A program made the translations under genes and the position numbers. Shown piece after piece: positions 16,432 to 24,423 of a stretch of 64,000 bases of DNA. Below the pieces are notes generated by a model that saw nothing but the letters and a program-made list of their open reading frames with translations, had not been told where the DNA came from and did not search any database. Numbering within the stretch: the stretch's first letter is position 1; each line of letters begins with the position of its first letter. Origin of the DNA: Bradyrhizobium sp. Ai1a-2 (GTDB lineage Bacteria > Pseudomonadota > Alphaproteobacteria > Rhizobiales > Xanthobacteraceae); assembly GCF_000426245.1 (NCBI RefSeq), contig NZ_AUEZ01000011.1, positions 1-64,000 on the forward strand, given 5' to 3'.

Positions 16432-17490
16432 GTGGCGGACAATACCAATAGCATCAAGGAAACAGCGCGGCGCCCCAGTACCGTTGCGCGCACCTTTTCG
16501 CTTCTTCCCGGCATCGCGCTATGCGGCGTGATCACGCTCGTCGCGGTCGGTGTCCAGCATCTGGAAGAACGGGCGTTCGACCATCCCTATGTGGAAGCCC
16601 TGGTGATCGCGATCCTGCTGGGGATGGCGATCCGCACCGCCTGGAATCCGTCCGAGCGATGGCGCTCGGGGATCGCCTTCAGCGCCAAGCAACTGCTCGA
16701 AGTCGCCGTCGTGCTGCTGGGGGCCTCGATCAGCTTCGCCGCGATCGCGGCCTCGGGCCTGGCGCTGATCGGCGCGATCGCGGGCACGGTTGCGATCATG
16801 CTGGCGCTCAGTTTTGGCGTCAGCCGCATGCTCGGCCTACCGACCAAGCTGTCGATCCTGATCGCCTGCGGCAATTCGATCTGTGGAAATTCGGCGATTG
16901 CGGCGGTTGCCCCCGTGATCGACGCCCACAGCGACGACATCGCCTCGTCGATCTCGTTTACGGCGATTCTCGGCGTGCTGATGGTGCTGGGATTGCCCTT
17001 GCTGATCCCGCTCCTGGGATTGTCGGCGACGCAATACGGCATCCTGGCCGGACTTACGGTCTATGCCGTTCCACAGGTGCTTGCGGCCACCGTGCCTGCC
17101 GGCATCGTCAGCACGCAGATCGGGACGCTGGTGAAACTGGTGCGCGTGCTGATGCTGGGCCCGATCGTGATCGGGCTTTCCTTGTTCGTGGCCAGCCGTC
17201 GCCAGCAAGAGAAGGCGGCCGCGATCAGTCCGTTCAAGCTGGTGCCCTGGTTCATCATCGGCTTTTTGGTCCTGGCCGCGCTGCGATCGTTCGAACTCGT
17301 TCCAGATGCCGTGGTCCCCCTGGTGACAAAGACGGCGGTCCTGCTCACCGTGCTGTCGATGGCGGCCCTTGGCCTCGGCGTCGATATTCGCGTCATTGCG
17401 ACCGTGGGAGGACGCGTGACAGCCGCGGTCACGCTGTCGCTGTTGGTGCTGCTCGCCATCAGCATCGGGCTCGTTCATTTCTTCAGATGA
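16432..17490 (+). CDS. YeiH family putative sulfate exporter (UPF0324)
   Basis: A 352-residue inner-membrane protein with about ten hydrophobic helices and the family signature GNSICGNSAIAAVAPVI near residue 150. The start is GTG at 16432 with GGGAG nine bases before it. YeiH proteins have been proposed to export sulfate or small organic anions, but the transported solute here is unknown. It lies between formamidase and a cysteine hydrolase, so an anion arising from amide or sulfonate breakdown is conceivable. Confidence 0.82.
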   Translation: MADNTNSIKETARRPSTVARTFSLLPGIALCGVITLVAVGVQHLEERAFDHPYVEALVIAILLGMAIRTAWNPSERWRSGIAFSAKQLLEVAVVLLGASISFAAIAASGLALIGAIAGTVAIMLALSFGVSRMLGLPTKLSILIACGNSICGNSAIAAVAPVIDAHSDDIASSISFTAILGVLMVLGLPLLIPLLGLSATQYGILAGLTVYAVPQVLAATVPAGIVSTQIGTLVKLVRVLMLGPIVIGLSLFVASRRQQEKAAAISPFKLVPWFIIGFLVLAALRSFELVPDAVVPLVTKTAVLLTVLSMAALGLGVDIRVIATVGGRVTAAVTLSLLVLLAISIGLVHFFR

Positions 17491-17667
17491 ACGTACGTCC
17501 GGCGACGCTGCACAACTCGAATGCAAAGAAAAAGCCGCTCAATGAATGAGCAGATGCGCGTCGAAAAAGCTTCGCACAGAGAATAATCAGCGCGTCATCA
17601 AACGATCAGTGGATTGAAATCGCGACGGATTTCGTTCCGGCGATGCGCGATTCCGAATTGTACACAA

Positions 17668-17683
17668 TGGCACGGCGCTTGCT
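17668..17683 (+). promoter_or_regulatory. Sigma-54 promoter of the second cysteine hydrolase / permease pair
   Basis: TGGCACGGCGCTTGCT is an exact match to the TGGCACG-N4-TTGCW consensus, with GG and GC ten bases apart, ending 41 bases before the ATG at 17725. Immediately upstream, ATTGT-AC-ACAAT (17657-17668) forms a small dyad that touches the -24 box and may bind a regulator. Confidence 0.8.
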
Positions 17684-17724
17684 TAACCCCGCTCAAGAGT
17701 TCTCTCGTTCGGGGCACGCACGTC

Positions 17725-18426
17725 ATGGCGAACTCAAGCGATCCAGTGGGGAAGATTGTCGCGGAGCCGGAGCCGATCGAGCTCGACTGGACCAAGACCG
17801 CGCTCGTCATCATCGACATGCAGCGCGATTTCATGGAGCCCGGCGGCTTCGGCGAAACGCTCGGCAATGACGTCAGCCGGCTAGCGCGCGCCGTGAAGCC
17901 GATCGGCTCGGTGCTGTCGGCGGCCCGCGACACCGGCATGCTGGTGATCCATACCCGCGAAGGACATCTGCCAGATCTTTCCGACGCGCCGCCCGCCAAG
18001 GTCGAACGCGGCGCGCCATCCTTGCGCATCGGCGATCCCGGTCCGATGGGCCGCATCCTCATCCGCGGCGAGGCCGGCCACGACATCATTCCCGAGCTCT
18101 ATCCACTCGACAGTGAGATCGTGATCGACAAGCCCGGCAAGGGCGCGTTCTACGCCACCGAGATGAGTGATGTGCTGCAGAAATACGGCATCGAGAATCT
18201 GCTGGTGTGCGGCGTCACCACCGAAGTGTGCGTCAACACCACCGTGCGCGAGGCCAATGACCGCGGCTATCGCTGCGTCGTCATCTCCGACGGCTGCGCA
18301 TCCTACTTCCCCGAATTTCACGAGATGGGCCTGAAGATGATCAAGGCCCAAGGCGGCATCTTCGGCTGGGTCACAAGCTCAGCCGCAGTACTGGAGGCGT
18401 TGGAGACTTCGAAAACATTGGCTTAG
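17725..18426 (+). CDS. Cysteine hydrolase (isochorismatase family), second copy
   Basis: A 233-residue amidase paralogous to the protein encoded at 9204-9887. Asp in VIIDMQRDF, Lys in IDKPGKGAF and Cys in [11 protein letters not shown] complete the catalytic triad. It differs from the biuret hydrolase-like copy in [15 protein letters not shown] and [12 protein letters not shown], which suggests a different small amide or ureide substrate. A triuret-like or N-carbamoyl compound is possible. The ATG at 17725 is chosen as the first start with GGGG upstream and a family-like beginning. It is driven by the sigma-54 site at 17668 and is followed nine bases later by a nucleobase permease-like gene. 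Confidence 0.85.
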   Translation: MANSSDPVGKIVAEPEPIELDWTKTALVIIDMQRDFMEPGGFGETLGNDVSRLARAVKPIGSVLSAARDTGMLVIHTREGHLPDLSDAPPAKVERGAPSLRIGDPGPMGRILIRGEAGHDIIPELYPLDSEIVIDKPGKGAFYATEMSDVLQKYGIENLLVCGVTTEVCVNTTVREANDRGYRCVVISDGCASYFPEFHEMGLKMIKAQGGIFGWVTSSAAVLEALETSKTLA

Positions 18427-18435
18427 GATATTACC

Positions 18436-20094
18436 ATGAACACCAGCATGACGGAGACGGCCGGCAGGTCCGAGTTCAAGCCGGCACTGTGGACATCGGG
18501 CGACTGGAACGCGTTTTTCGGCTTCGGCACCAACATCCTCGTCAACATGCTGGTCCTCACCGGCCTGTTGCGCTTCGTCCTGAAGATGCCGGACTCTCTT
18601 GTCTTCGGCCGCATCCTGCCGGCGCTCGGCCTGATGATGTGCCTCTCCACTTTCTATTACGCTTTCCTCGCCTACCGGCTGGCGCAGCGGACCGGCCGGA
18701 GCGACGTCTGCGCGTTGCCATCGGGCGTCAGCGTCCCGCATATGTTCATCGTCACTTTCGTGATCATGCTGCCGATCACGCTCAAGACCGGCGATCCCAT
18801 CAAGGGCTGGTCCGCCGGCCTGGTCTGGGTGTTCTTCCAGAGCTTCATTCTGATGATCGGCGGTTTCATCGCGCCGTATATCCGGAAGATCACGCCGCGC
18901 GCGGCGCTGCTCGGCACGCTCGCCGGCGTGTCCGTCACCTTCATCGCGATGCGGCCGGCGCTCGAAATGTACATGACACCGCAGATCGGGCTCATCTGTT
19001 TCGCCATCATCCTGGTGAGCTGGTTCGGCGGCGTGAAATATCCGCGCGGCATTCCCGCCGGCCTCGTTGCGATTGCGGCGGGCATGATCATCGCATGGGG
19101 CTCGAACCTGTTCGGACTCGGGCTCGGCGGCCTGAGCCTGAAAGGCGTCGGCGATGCCTTTACGAATTTCGGCTTCTCGGTGCCGGTCCCGGCCGTCGGC
19201 TACGTGTTTTCCGGTTTCGAGTTCCTGGGGATCATTCTCGTCACGGCGATTCCATTCGGCATCTATGATCTCGTCGAGGCCATGGATAACGTCGAGAGTG
19301 CGGAGGCCGCCGGCGACGAATATCCGACCACGCGCGTTTTGACCGCCGATGGCGTCGTGAGCCTGATCGGCTGCCTGATGGGCAATCCCTTCATCAACGC
19401 CGTTTATATCGGCCATCCCGGCTGGAAGGCGATGGGTGGACGGATCGGCTATTCGGCCGCGACCGGAATCATGGTCGTGCTGCTGTCGTGGTTCGGCATC
19501 ATCTCGGTGCTGCTGGCGCTGGTGCCGGTGGTCGCGATCTCGCCGATCCTGCTCTATATCGGCATGCTGATCGGCGCGCAGGCGTTCCAGACCACGCCCG
19601 CGAGGCACGCGCCCGCGATCGTGCTGGCATTCACGCCGCATCTTGCCGCCTGGGCCAAGCTGCAGATCGACACCATGCTGGCGTCGACCATGACGGCGGC
19701 TCAGAGCGTCGGCGGGCTTGCGGCCGACAAGGTCGGCGAGGTCAAGACGGCTGCGATCGCCGCGCTGCCGCAACAGGGCGTGATCTATCACGGGCTCGAG
19801 GTGATGGGAGGAGGCTCGATCTTGGCCGGCCTCGTGCTCGGCGCGATCGCCGTCTTCATCATCGAACGCGACTTCCTGAAGGCATCAGCCTTCGCGTTGG
19901 CCGGCGCCGTCATGACCTATTTTGGTTTCATGCATGGCGAAGCGGTCGGCATCGGAGGCGGCCTTGGCGTCACGCCCGGCGTGACGTTCGCTTATCTCGT
20001 GATGGCGGGTGGATTGTTCGCGCTCAGCAAGTCTGTCGGCAGCGTGGCCTACAGCTCGCATCCGGAGATCCCGATCGCGGCGCCGGCGGAGTAG
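18436..20094 (+). CDS. Permease of the xanthine/uracil (NCS2-like) type
   Basis: A 552-residue inner-membrane protein with about twelve to fourteen hydrophobic segments. ALPSGVSVPHMFIVTF near residue 95 and IYDLVEAMDNVESAE near residue 280 resemble NCS2/AzgA-type permeases. The C-terminal third adds a more hydrophilic loop (MTAAQSVGGLAADKVGEVK) and three more helices. It is nine bases after the cysteine hydrolase gene and very likely in the same sigma-54 transcript, so it probably imports that enzyme's substrate or a nucleobase-like ring. The family call is moderately sure and the substrate is unknown. Confidence 0.75.
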   Translation: MNTSMTETAGRSEFKPALWTSGDWNAFFGFGTNILVNMLVLTGLLRFVLKMPDSLVFGRILPALGLMMCLSTFYYAFLAYRLAQRTGRSDVCALPSGVSVPHMFIVTFVIMLPITLKTGDPIKGWSAGLVWVFFQSFILMIGGFIAPYIRKITPRAALLGTLAGVSVTFIAMRPALEMYMTPQIGLICFAIILVSWFGGVKYPRGIPAGLVAIAAGMIIAWGSNLFGLGLGGLSLKGVGDAFTNFGFSVPVPAVGYVFSGFEFLGIILVTAIPFGIYDLVEAMDNVESAEAAGDEYPTTRVLTADGVVSLIGCLMGNPFINAVYIGHPGWKAMGGRIGYSAATGIMVVLLSWFGIISVLLALVPVVAISPILLYIGMLIGAQAFQTTPARHAPAIVLAFTPHLAAWAKLQIDTMLASTMTAAQSVGGLAADKVGEVKTAAIAALPQQGVIYHGLEVMGGGSILAGLVLGAIAVFIIERDFLKASAFALAGAVMTYFGFMHGEAVGIGGGLGVTPGVTFAYLVMAGGLFALSKSVGSVAYSSHPEIPIAAPAE

Positions 20095-20100
20095 GGTAAC

Positions 20101-20237
20101 TCCCTCTCCCCGCTCTTGCGGGGGGAGGGGCTATCTCCGCGAACACGGTGAGAGACGGACTCGCGGAGGCTCCCCCTCACCCGGATCGCATCTTACGATG
20201 CGATCCGACCTCTCCCCGCACGCGGGGCGAGGTGAAG
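20101..20237. repeat. CCCTCTCCCCGC...GGCGAGGTGAAG repeat, convergent copy
   Basis: A non-coding element bounded by GC palindromes (CCCCGC-type arms at the left, CCCCGCACGCGGGGCGAGG at the right) with an inner inverted repeat GGATCGCATC/GATGCGATCC. It fills the gap between the permease gene and the convergent ABC permease gene ending at 20261. Confidence 0.7.
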
Positions 20238-20260
20238 AGAGCCGCACTCAACATCGTTCC

Positions 20261-21085
20261 TTATCCGCCCTTTACAGCGCCCGCGGTGAGTCCGGCGACG
20301 ATCTGGCGCTGGGCGAACACCGTGAGCAGCAGCACCGGGAAAGTCACGAGCAGCGCGGCGGCGGCGAGCGGGCCCCAGCTCAACTGGTCGAACGAGATCA
20401 TGTTGTAGACGGCAACCGGCAAGGTGCGCGTCTCGCGTCCCGCCAGCACGATGCCGAACACGAAATTGTTCCAGGAGAAGATCACTGCGAGGATGAAGGC
20501 GACCGCAAGTCCCGGGCGCGCGATCGGCAGCGCGACGTGACGGAACACCTGCCAGCGCGTGGCGCCATCGATCCGTGCGGCTTCCTCCAATTCCAAAGGC
20601 GTGGTCTCGAAATAGCCGATCATGATCCAGATCACGATCGGCACGGTGACCACGAGATGGATGATGATCTGCGGCACCAGAGTGCCGAGCAGCCCCAGCC
20701 ACTGGAACAAGAGGAACAGCGGGATCAGATACGACAGCCCCGGTGTGATGCGCGCGATCAGGATCACGATCGCGGATTTATGCGCCGCCATCCGCGCGAT
20801 GCCATAGCCGGCGGGCACGCCGACCAGCATCGCGAGCAGTGTCGCGCCGCCGGTGACGATCAGGCTGTTGACGAAATAGGTCAGGAAGCGGTTGGAGGCG
20901 AGCACGTCGGCATAGTTCTTCCAGGCGAATTGCTCGGGGATGAACACCGGCGGATAGGCCGCATTGTCGATCTCGTACTTCAGCGACAGCGAGATCATCC
21001 AGAGGAAGAACAGGATCGCCGGCGACACGATGATGAACACCGAGAGCCAGAGGCCGATCCGGCCGAGGAGTTGGCGCGGGCTCAT
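20261..21085 (-). CDS. Carbohydrate-type ABC transporter permease (MalG-like)
   Basis: A 274-residue inner-membrane permease with six helices. The EAA loop reads LEEAARIDGATRWQVFRHVALP near residue 190. The ATG at 21085 overlaps the stop of the upstream permease gene (ATGA, 21082-21085), so the much longer in-frame extension is rejected. It forms the channel with the MalF-like partner. No ATPase gene of the MsmK type is found beside it, so an ATPase must come from elsewhere. Confidence 0.92.
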   Translation of the reverse strand: MSPRQLLGRIGLWLSVFIIVSPAILFFLWMISLSLKYEIDNAAYPPVFIPEQFAWKNYADVLASNRFLTYFVNSLIVTGGATLLAMLVGVPAGYGIARMAAHKSAIVILIARITPGLSYLIPLFLLFQWLGLLGTLVPQIIIHLVVTVPIVIWIMIGYFETTPLELEEAARIDGATRWQVFRHVALPIARPGLAVAFILAVIFSWNNFVFGIVLAGRETRTLPVAVYNMISFDQLSWGPLAAAALLVTFPVLLLTVFAQRQIVAGLTAGAVKGG

Positions 21086-22020
21086 GCGCCACCTCCGATC
21101 TCCGTCCATAGCATCCGCTTGCGCAAGTAAAGCAGCATCGCGGCGAGCAGCACGATCAGCAGGAAGAACACCACGGCAATCGCCGAGCCGTAGCCGAGGT
21201 CGTAATAGACAAAGGCGACGCTGTAGAGATAGAGGTTGATGGTCTCCGAGGCCGAGCCGGGCCCGCCTTGCGTGATCGCGAAGATGATATCGAAACTCTT
21301 CACCGCGTCGATCATGCGGATCATGCCGGCGATGAACAGGAACGGCATGATCAGCGGCAGCGTGATGTAGCGGAACATCTGCCAGAACCCGGCGCCGTCG
21401 ATCTCCGCGCTCTCGTAGGGCTCGGTCGGGATAGCGGCGAGGCCGCCGAGCACGATCAGCATGACCAGCGGCGTCCATTGCCAGGTCTCGACCAGCACCA
21501 GCGACGGAATGACGGTCGCCGGATTGAACACCCAGAGCTGCGGCGGCAGGCCGACCAGCGACAGCAAATAGTTGAGCACGCCGAGCTGCGGGTGGAACAT
21601 CATGGTCCAGACCAGCGCGATCGCCACGGGCGTGGCCATCATCGGCATGATGAAGACGCCGCGCAGGAAGCCGCGCCCGGCAAAGCGCTGGTGGAACACC
21701 ACTGCCGCGAGCGTGCCGAAGATCAGCGGAAAGATCACCGACAGCGCCGTGTAGAAGATGGTGTGTCCGACAGCCTCGACGAAACGCGGGTCGTTCGGCA
21801 AGCGCAGATAGTTGGCGAACCCGACGAACGTCGTGGGCGAGCCGACCTTCCATTCGTTGAAGCTCATCCAGATCGTGAACAGCCAGGGAAACACGATCAC
21901 GGCCAGCACGACGATGAGCGCCGGCAACACGAAAGGCCAGTAAGTTGGGCGATGCCATTGCTGCTCCGGCGCGGCGGCGCTTTCCGCCGCGGCCGGAGTC
22001 GTTTCCGTAATCGTGCTCAC
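21082..22020 (-). CDS. Carbohydrate-type ABC transporter permease (MalF-like)
   Basis: A 312-residue inner-membrane permease with six predicted helices and the EAA-loop segment YESAEIDGAGFWQMFRYITLP near residue 210. An N-terminal Ala/Glu-rich tail of about 30 residues precedes helix 1. Its start overlaps the stop of the binding-protein gene (22017-22020). The substrate class (sugar, polyol or glycerol phosphate-like) is inferred from family only. Confidence 0.92.
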   Translation of the reverse strand: MSTITETTPAAAESAAAPEQQWHRPTYWPFVLPALIVVLAVIVFPWLFTIWMSFNEWKVGSPTTFVGFANYLRLPNDPRFVEAVGHTIFYTALSVIFPLIFGTLAAVVFHQRFAGRGFLRGVFIMPMMATPVAIALVWTMMFHPQLGVLNYLLSLVGLPPQLWVFNPATVIPSLVLVETWQWTPLVMLIVLGGLAAIPTEPYESAEIDGAGFWQMFRYITLPLIMPFLFIAGMIRMIDAVKSFDIIFAITQGGPGSASETINLYLYSVAFVYYDLGYGSAIAVVFFLLIVLLAAMLLYLRKRMLWTEIGGGA

Positions 22021-23339
22021 GCTTTTTCGCTGCGTTCCAGGATGGGCCGGAATTGCTCGTGCGCTTTCTTCAGTTCGGTCGCGGGATCGGCGCCGGAGAG
22101 TGTCGCGGTCAGCGCCGCGCCGACGATGTCACGGAATTCGGCGACGGGAATGATGACGGGCAGTCCGAGCTTGCTGATCTTGGCGGAGTCGACAACCGAC
22201 TTCAGCCATTCCTGGGTCTTCACGCCCTTGGCGACTTCTGGGTCGTTCACGATCGAACTGCGGAACGGCACGCCGCCGCCGGCCTGCAGCAATCGCGCGG
22301 CTTGCGTCCTGGAAACGACCCATTGGCAGAGGAGGTAGGCGGCTTCCTTGTTCTTGCTTGCCGCGGCGATGCCGACGCCGTCGCCATAGGTCGAGGAAAA
22401 AGCGCCCTTGGGCCCAGCGGGCACGAGGGTGTAGCCGACCTTGCCAACGACGCGCGATGCGGTCGGATCTTCCAGCGGCGGCGCCCAGCCGTCGGCGTCG
22501 ATCCACATCGCGGACCTGCCTTGCGTGAACGACGCCATCGACTCCATCCAGTTGAAGCCGGCGACGCCGGGAGGAGCCGATTTGGTCAACAGCCGCTGGT
22601 ACAACTTGGTCGCTTCGATCGCCTCGGGCCCGTCTGTCAGGATGTTGCCCTTGGCGTCGAGGAATTCGCCGCCGTAGTTCAGGTAGAAGTTGGTCCACAT
22701 CGCCATGTTGGCGTTGCGCAGGCCGCGTCCGACAAAGCCAAAAGTGCCTTCCTTGGGATCGGTGAGCTTCTCGGCGGCCACCACCATCTCGTCCAGCGTC
22801 TTCGGCACTTCGACGCCTTTCTTCTGGAACAGCTCCTTGTTGTAATAGAGGATGAAGTAGTCGACCGACCACGGCAGCGAGAGCATCTGGCCCTTGTCGT
22901 TCTTGGCGTACTGCTGCCCGGCGGCGGAGAAGTCGCTTTCGACCAGGTCGGGCGGCGTGAGATTCGGGTCCTTCAGATAGCCGGAGATATCGGCGAGCCA
23001 GCCCGCCTTCTCGAACTGCCGCTTCTGCACGTGGTAGCTGAGGTGGACGACATCAAAGCTCGGCTTGCCCGAGGCGAGCTCGATGACACATTTCTGGCGC
23101 TGCTGCTGCTCGGGGATCTGCTCCGACTCGACCTGGATGCCGGTGAGTGCGGTGAACTCCTTGATGTATTTTTGCAGATTGTCGCCGCGCGGTCCCTTGG
23201 CGAGGATCACCTCGAGCTTGGTGCCGTTGTATTTCTTCCAGTCAATATCGGCGCGCGCCGGAAATCCGGTGAGGCTGAGCGCGCCGGCCGCAGCCGTGCC
23301 GGCCAAAAGCTGCCGGCGCGTGATCTGGTGATCCGTCAT
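22017..23339 (-). CDS. Extracellular solute-binding protein, family 1 (Tat-exported)
   Basis: A 440-residue periplasmic binding protein. MTDHQITRRQLLAGTAAAG is a twin-arginine signal and the mature part starts near ADIDWKKYNG. The ATG at 23339 has an excellent ribosome site (AGGGAGAG). Longer in-frame starts would translate the operator-like region. It begins the permease operon. A 9-bp inverted repeat at 23412-23439 lies 73 bases upstream and could be an operator. The ligand is not deducible, and association with the DAO-type flavoprotein hints at an amino compound rather than a sugar. Confidence 0.9.
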   Translation of the reverse strand: MTDHQITRRQLLAGTAAAGALSLTGFPARADIDWKKYNGTKLEVILAKGPRGDNLQKYIKEFTALTGIQVESEQIPEQQQRQKCVIELASGKPSFDVVHLSYHVQKRQFEKAGWLADISGYLKDPNLTPPDLVESDFSAAGQQYAKNDKGQMLSLPWSVDYFILYYNKELFQKKGVEVPKTLDEMVVAAEKLTDPKEGTFGFVGRGLRNANMAMWTNFYLNYGGEFLDAKGNILTDGPEAIEATKLYQRLLTKSAPPGVAGFNWMESMASFTQGRSAMWIDADGWAPPLEDPTASRVVGKVGYTLVPAGPKGAFSSTYGDGVGIAAASKNKEAAYLLCQWVVSRTQAARLLQAGGGVPFRSSIVNDPEVAKGVKTQEWLKSVVDSAKISKLGLPVIIPVAEFRDIVGAALTATLSGADPATELKKAHEQFRPILERSEKA

Positions 23340-23411
23340 ATTTCTCTCCCTGCTCGTTTTTTGTTTGGGAGAGATAGTAACGTTTGCGCGGGCTCTGCCT
23401 AGCCCTAATGT

Positions 23412-23439
23412 GCGCGACAACACACTACAATTGTCGCGC
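23412..23439. promoter_or_regulatory. Inverted repeat upstream of the solute-binding protein gene
   Basis: GCGCGACAA (23412-23420) and TTGTCGCGC (23431-23439) are perfect 9-bp arms around a 10-base AT-rich spacer. The site lies between the end of the VOC gene and the start of the binding-protein gene. There is no T tract, so an operator is more likely than a terminator. Confidence 0.5.
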
Positions 23440-23453
23440 GAGCCAGATGTCAG

Positions 23454-24308
23454 TTATGCCTTGACGAAGGCAAGCAGCGTCCCGTTGCCTGCCGCCGGCG
23501 GTACGCAGATCGCACCCGCGCTCTGCACGCCTGCCGAGCCCAGCGCCTTTTCGGCGGCGGCAAGATCGGCTGCGATCACCAGGCCAGCGCCGCCGCGCTC
23601 GGGCAGCGCGGCCAGCGACACGCCGGGATAGCGTTTGCCGAGTTGATCCTTGGTCACGAACACGAAGTCGGCGCGGTCCGAGCCTGATGGCACGGCGGCA
23701 GCGCCGTCGGCTTCGTTCCTTACTGCGACATCGATCATCTTGGACAGATGCGCAGCATCCTTGGCCGGCTCGGGTGTCACGATCAGCACTTGCCGCAGGC
23801 GTTTCGCGCCGTTGGCATGCGTCATCAATTCGGGGATCCACACCGTCTCGCGGGTCTTGTGCTGGCAGGCGAAGATGCGCACGCCGCCAGGCGCCTCCGC
23901 GGTCGGCCACTGGAATGTGCGGAATTTGGCCGCCGACAGCGAGCCATCAGGCATCGTCACCGGCCGTTCGAAATCGGTCGGGCCGATCGGCGCGTAACCA
24001 CGTGCGCGAATCTCCTCGGCGCCCGCAGCCGAATCGACCGCGGTGAATGCAATGCGCTCGATGCCTTCGCCGCGCTTCTCCAGGAACGCCCGCGCCGGCG
24101 CGTTGTGCTCGGTCGGGGTGAGCACGCCGAGCAGTTCGATATAGTCGGGGTCGAGCATGATGGTGTAGTTGCCAGATCCCATATGCGCGCTATGCGTGCC
24201 GCGCGGCGAAATGGTGAAGCCGAGATGCTTCCAGTTGTCGGCGGCCCGGTCGAGATCCTTCACCATGATCACGGCGTGATCGATTCCGATGACGTTCTTG
24301 AGTGACAC
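23454..24308 (-). CDS. VOC/glyoxalase-like domain protein
   Basis: A 284-residue protein with the vicinal-oxygen-chelate fold of the glyoxalase-like type. The first motif is IGIDHAVIMVKDLDRAADNW near residue 7 and a second half-repeat begins near LRQVLIVTPEPA at residue 165. It is upstream of, and probably co-transcribed with, the ABC importer genes, and divergent from the DAO-type flavoprotein. The catalysed reaction cannot be read. A metal-dependent isomerase, dioxygenase or binding role is possible. Confidence 0.8.
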   Translation of the reverse strand: MSLKNVIGIDHAVIMVKDLDRAADNWKHLGFTISPRGTHSAHMGSGNYTIMLDPDYIELLGVLTPTEHNAPARAFLEKRGEGIERIAFTAVDSAAGAEEIRARGYAPIGPTDFERPVTMPDGSLSAAKFRTFQWPTAEAPGGVRIFACQHKTRETVWIPELMTHANGAKRLRQVLIVTPEPAKDAAHLSKMIDVAVRNEADGAAAVPSGSDRADFVFVTKDQLGKRYPGVSLAALPERGGAGLVIAADLAAAEKALGSAGVQSAGAICVPPAAGNGTLLAFVKA

Positions 24309-24423
24309 TCTGTTGTTTCCCCGGCATGGATAGATGGCGTACTACACTAAACAGATCGATCCGGCGCCCGCAAGCCGACGTTCCCATTGATGCGGCGCCC
24401 GAGCAGCGATCGTGAAGAGATGG

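Noticed and set aside
21086..21958. Long N-terminal extension of the MalG-like permease
   Set aside because: It overlaps the whole MalF-like gene in another frame. The ATGA overlap start gives a normal-sized protein.
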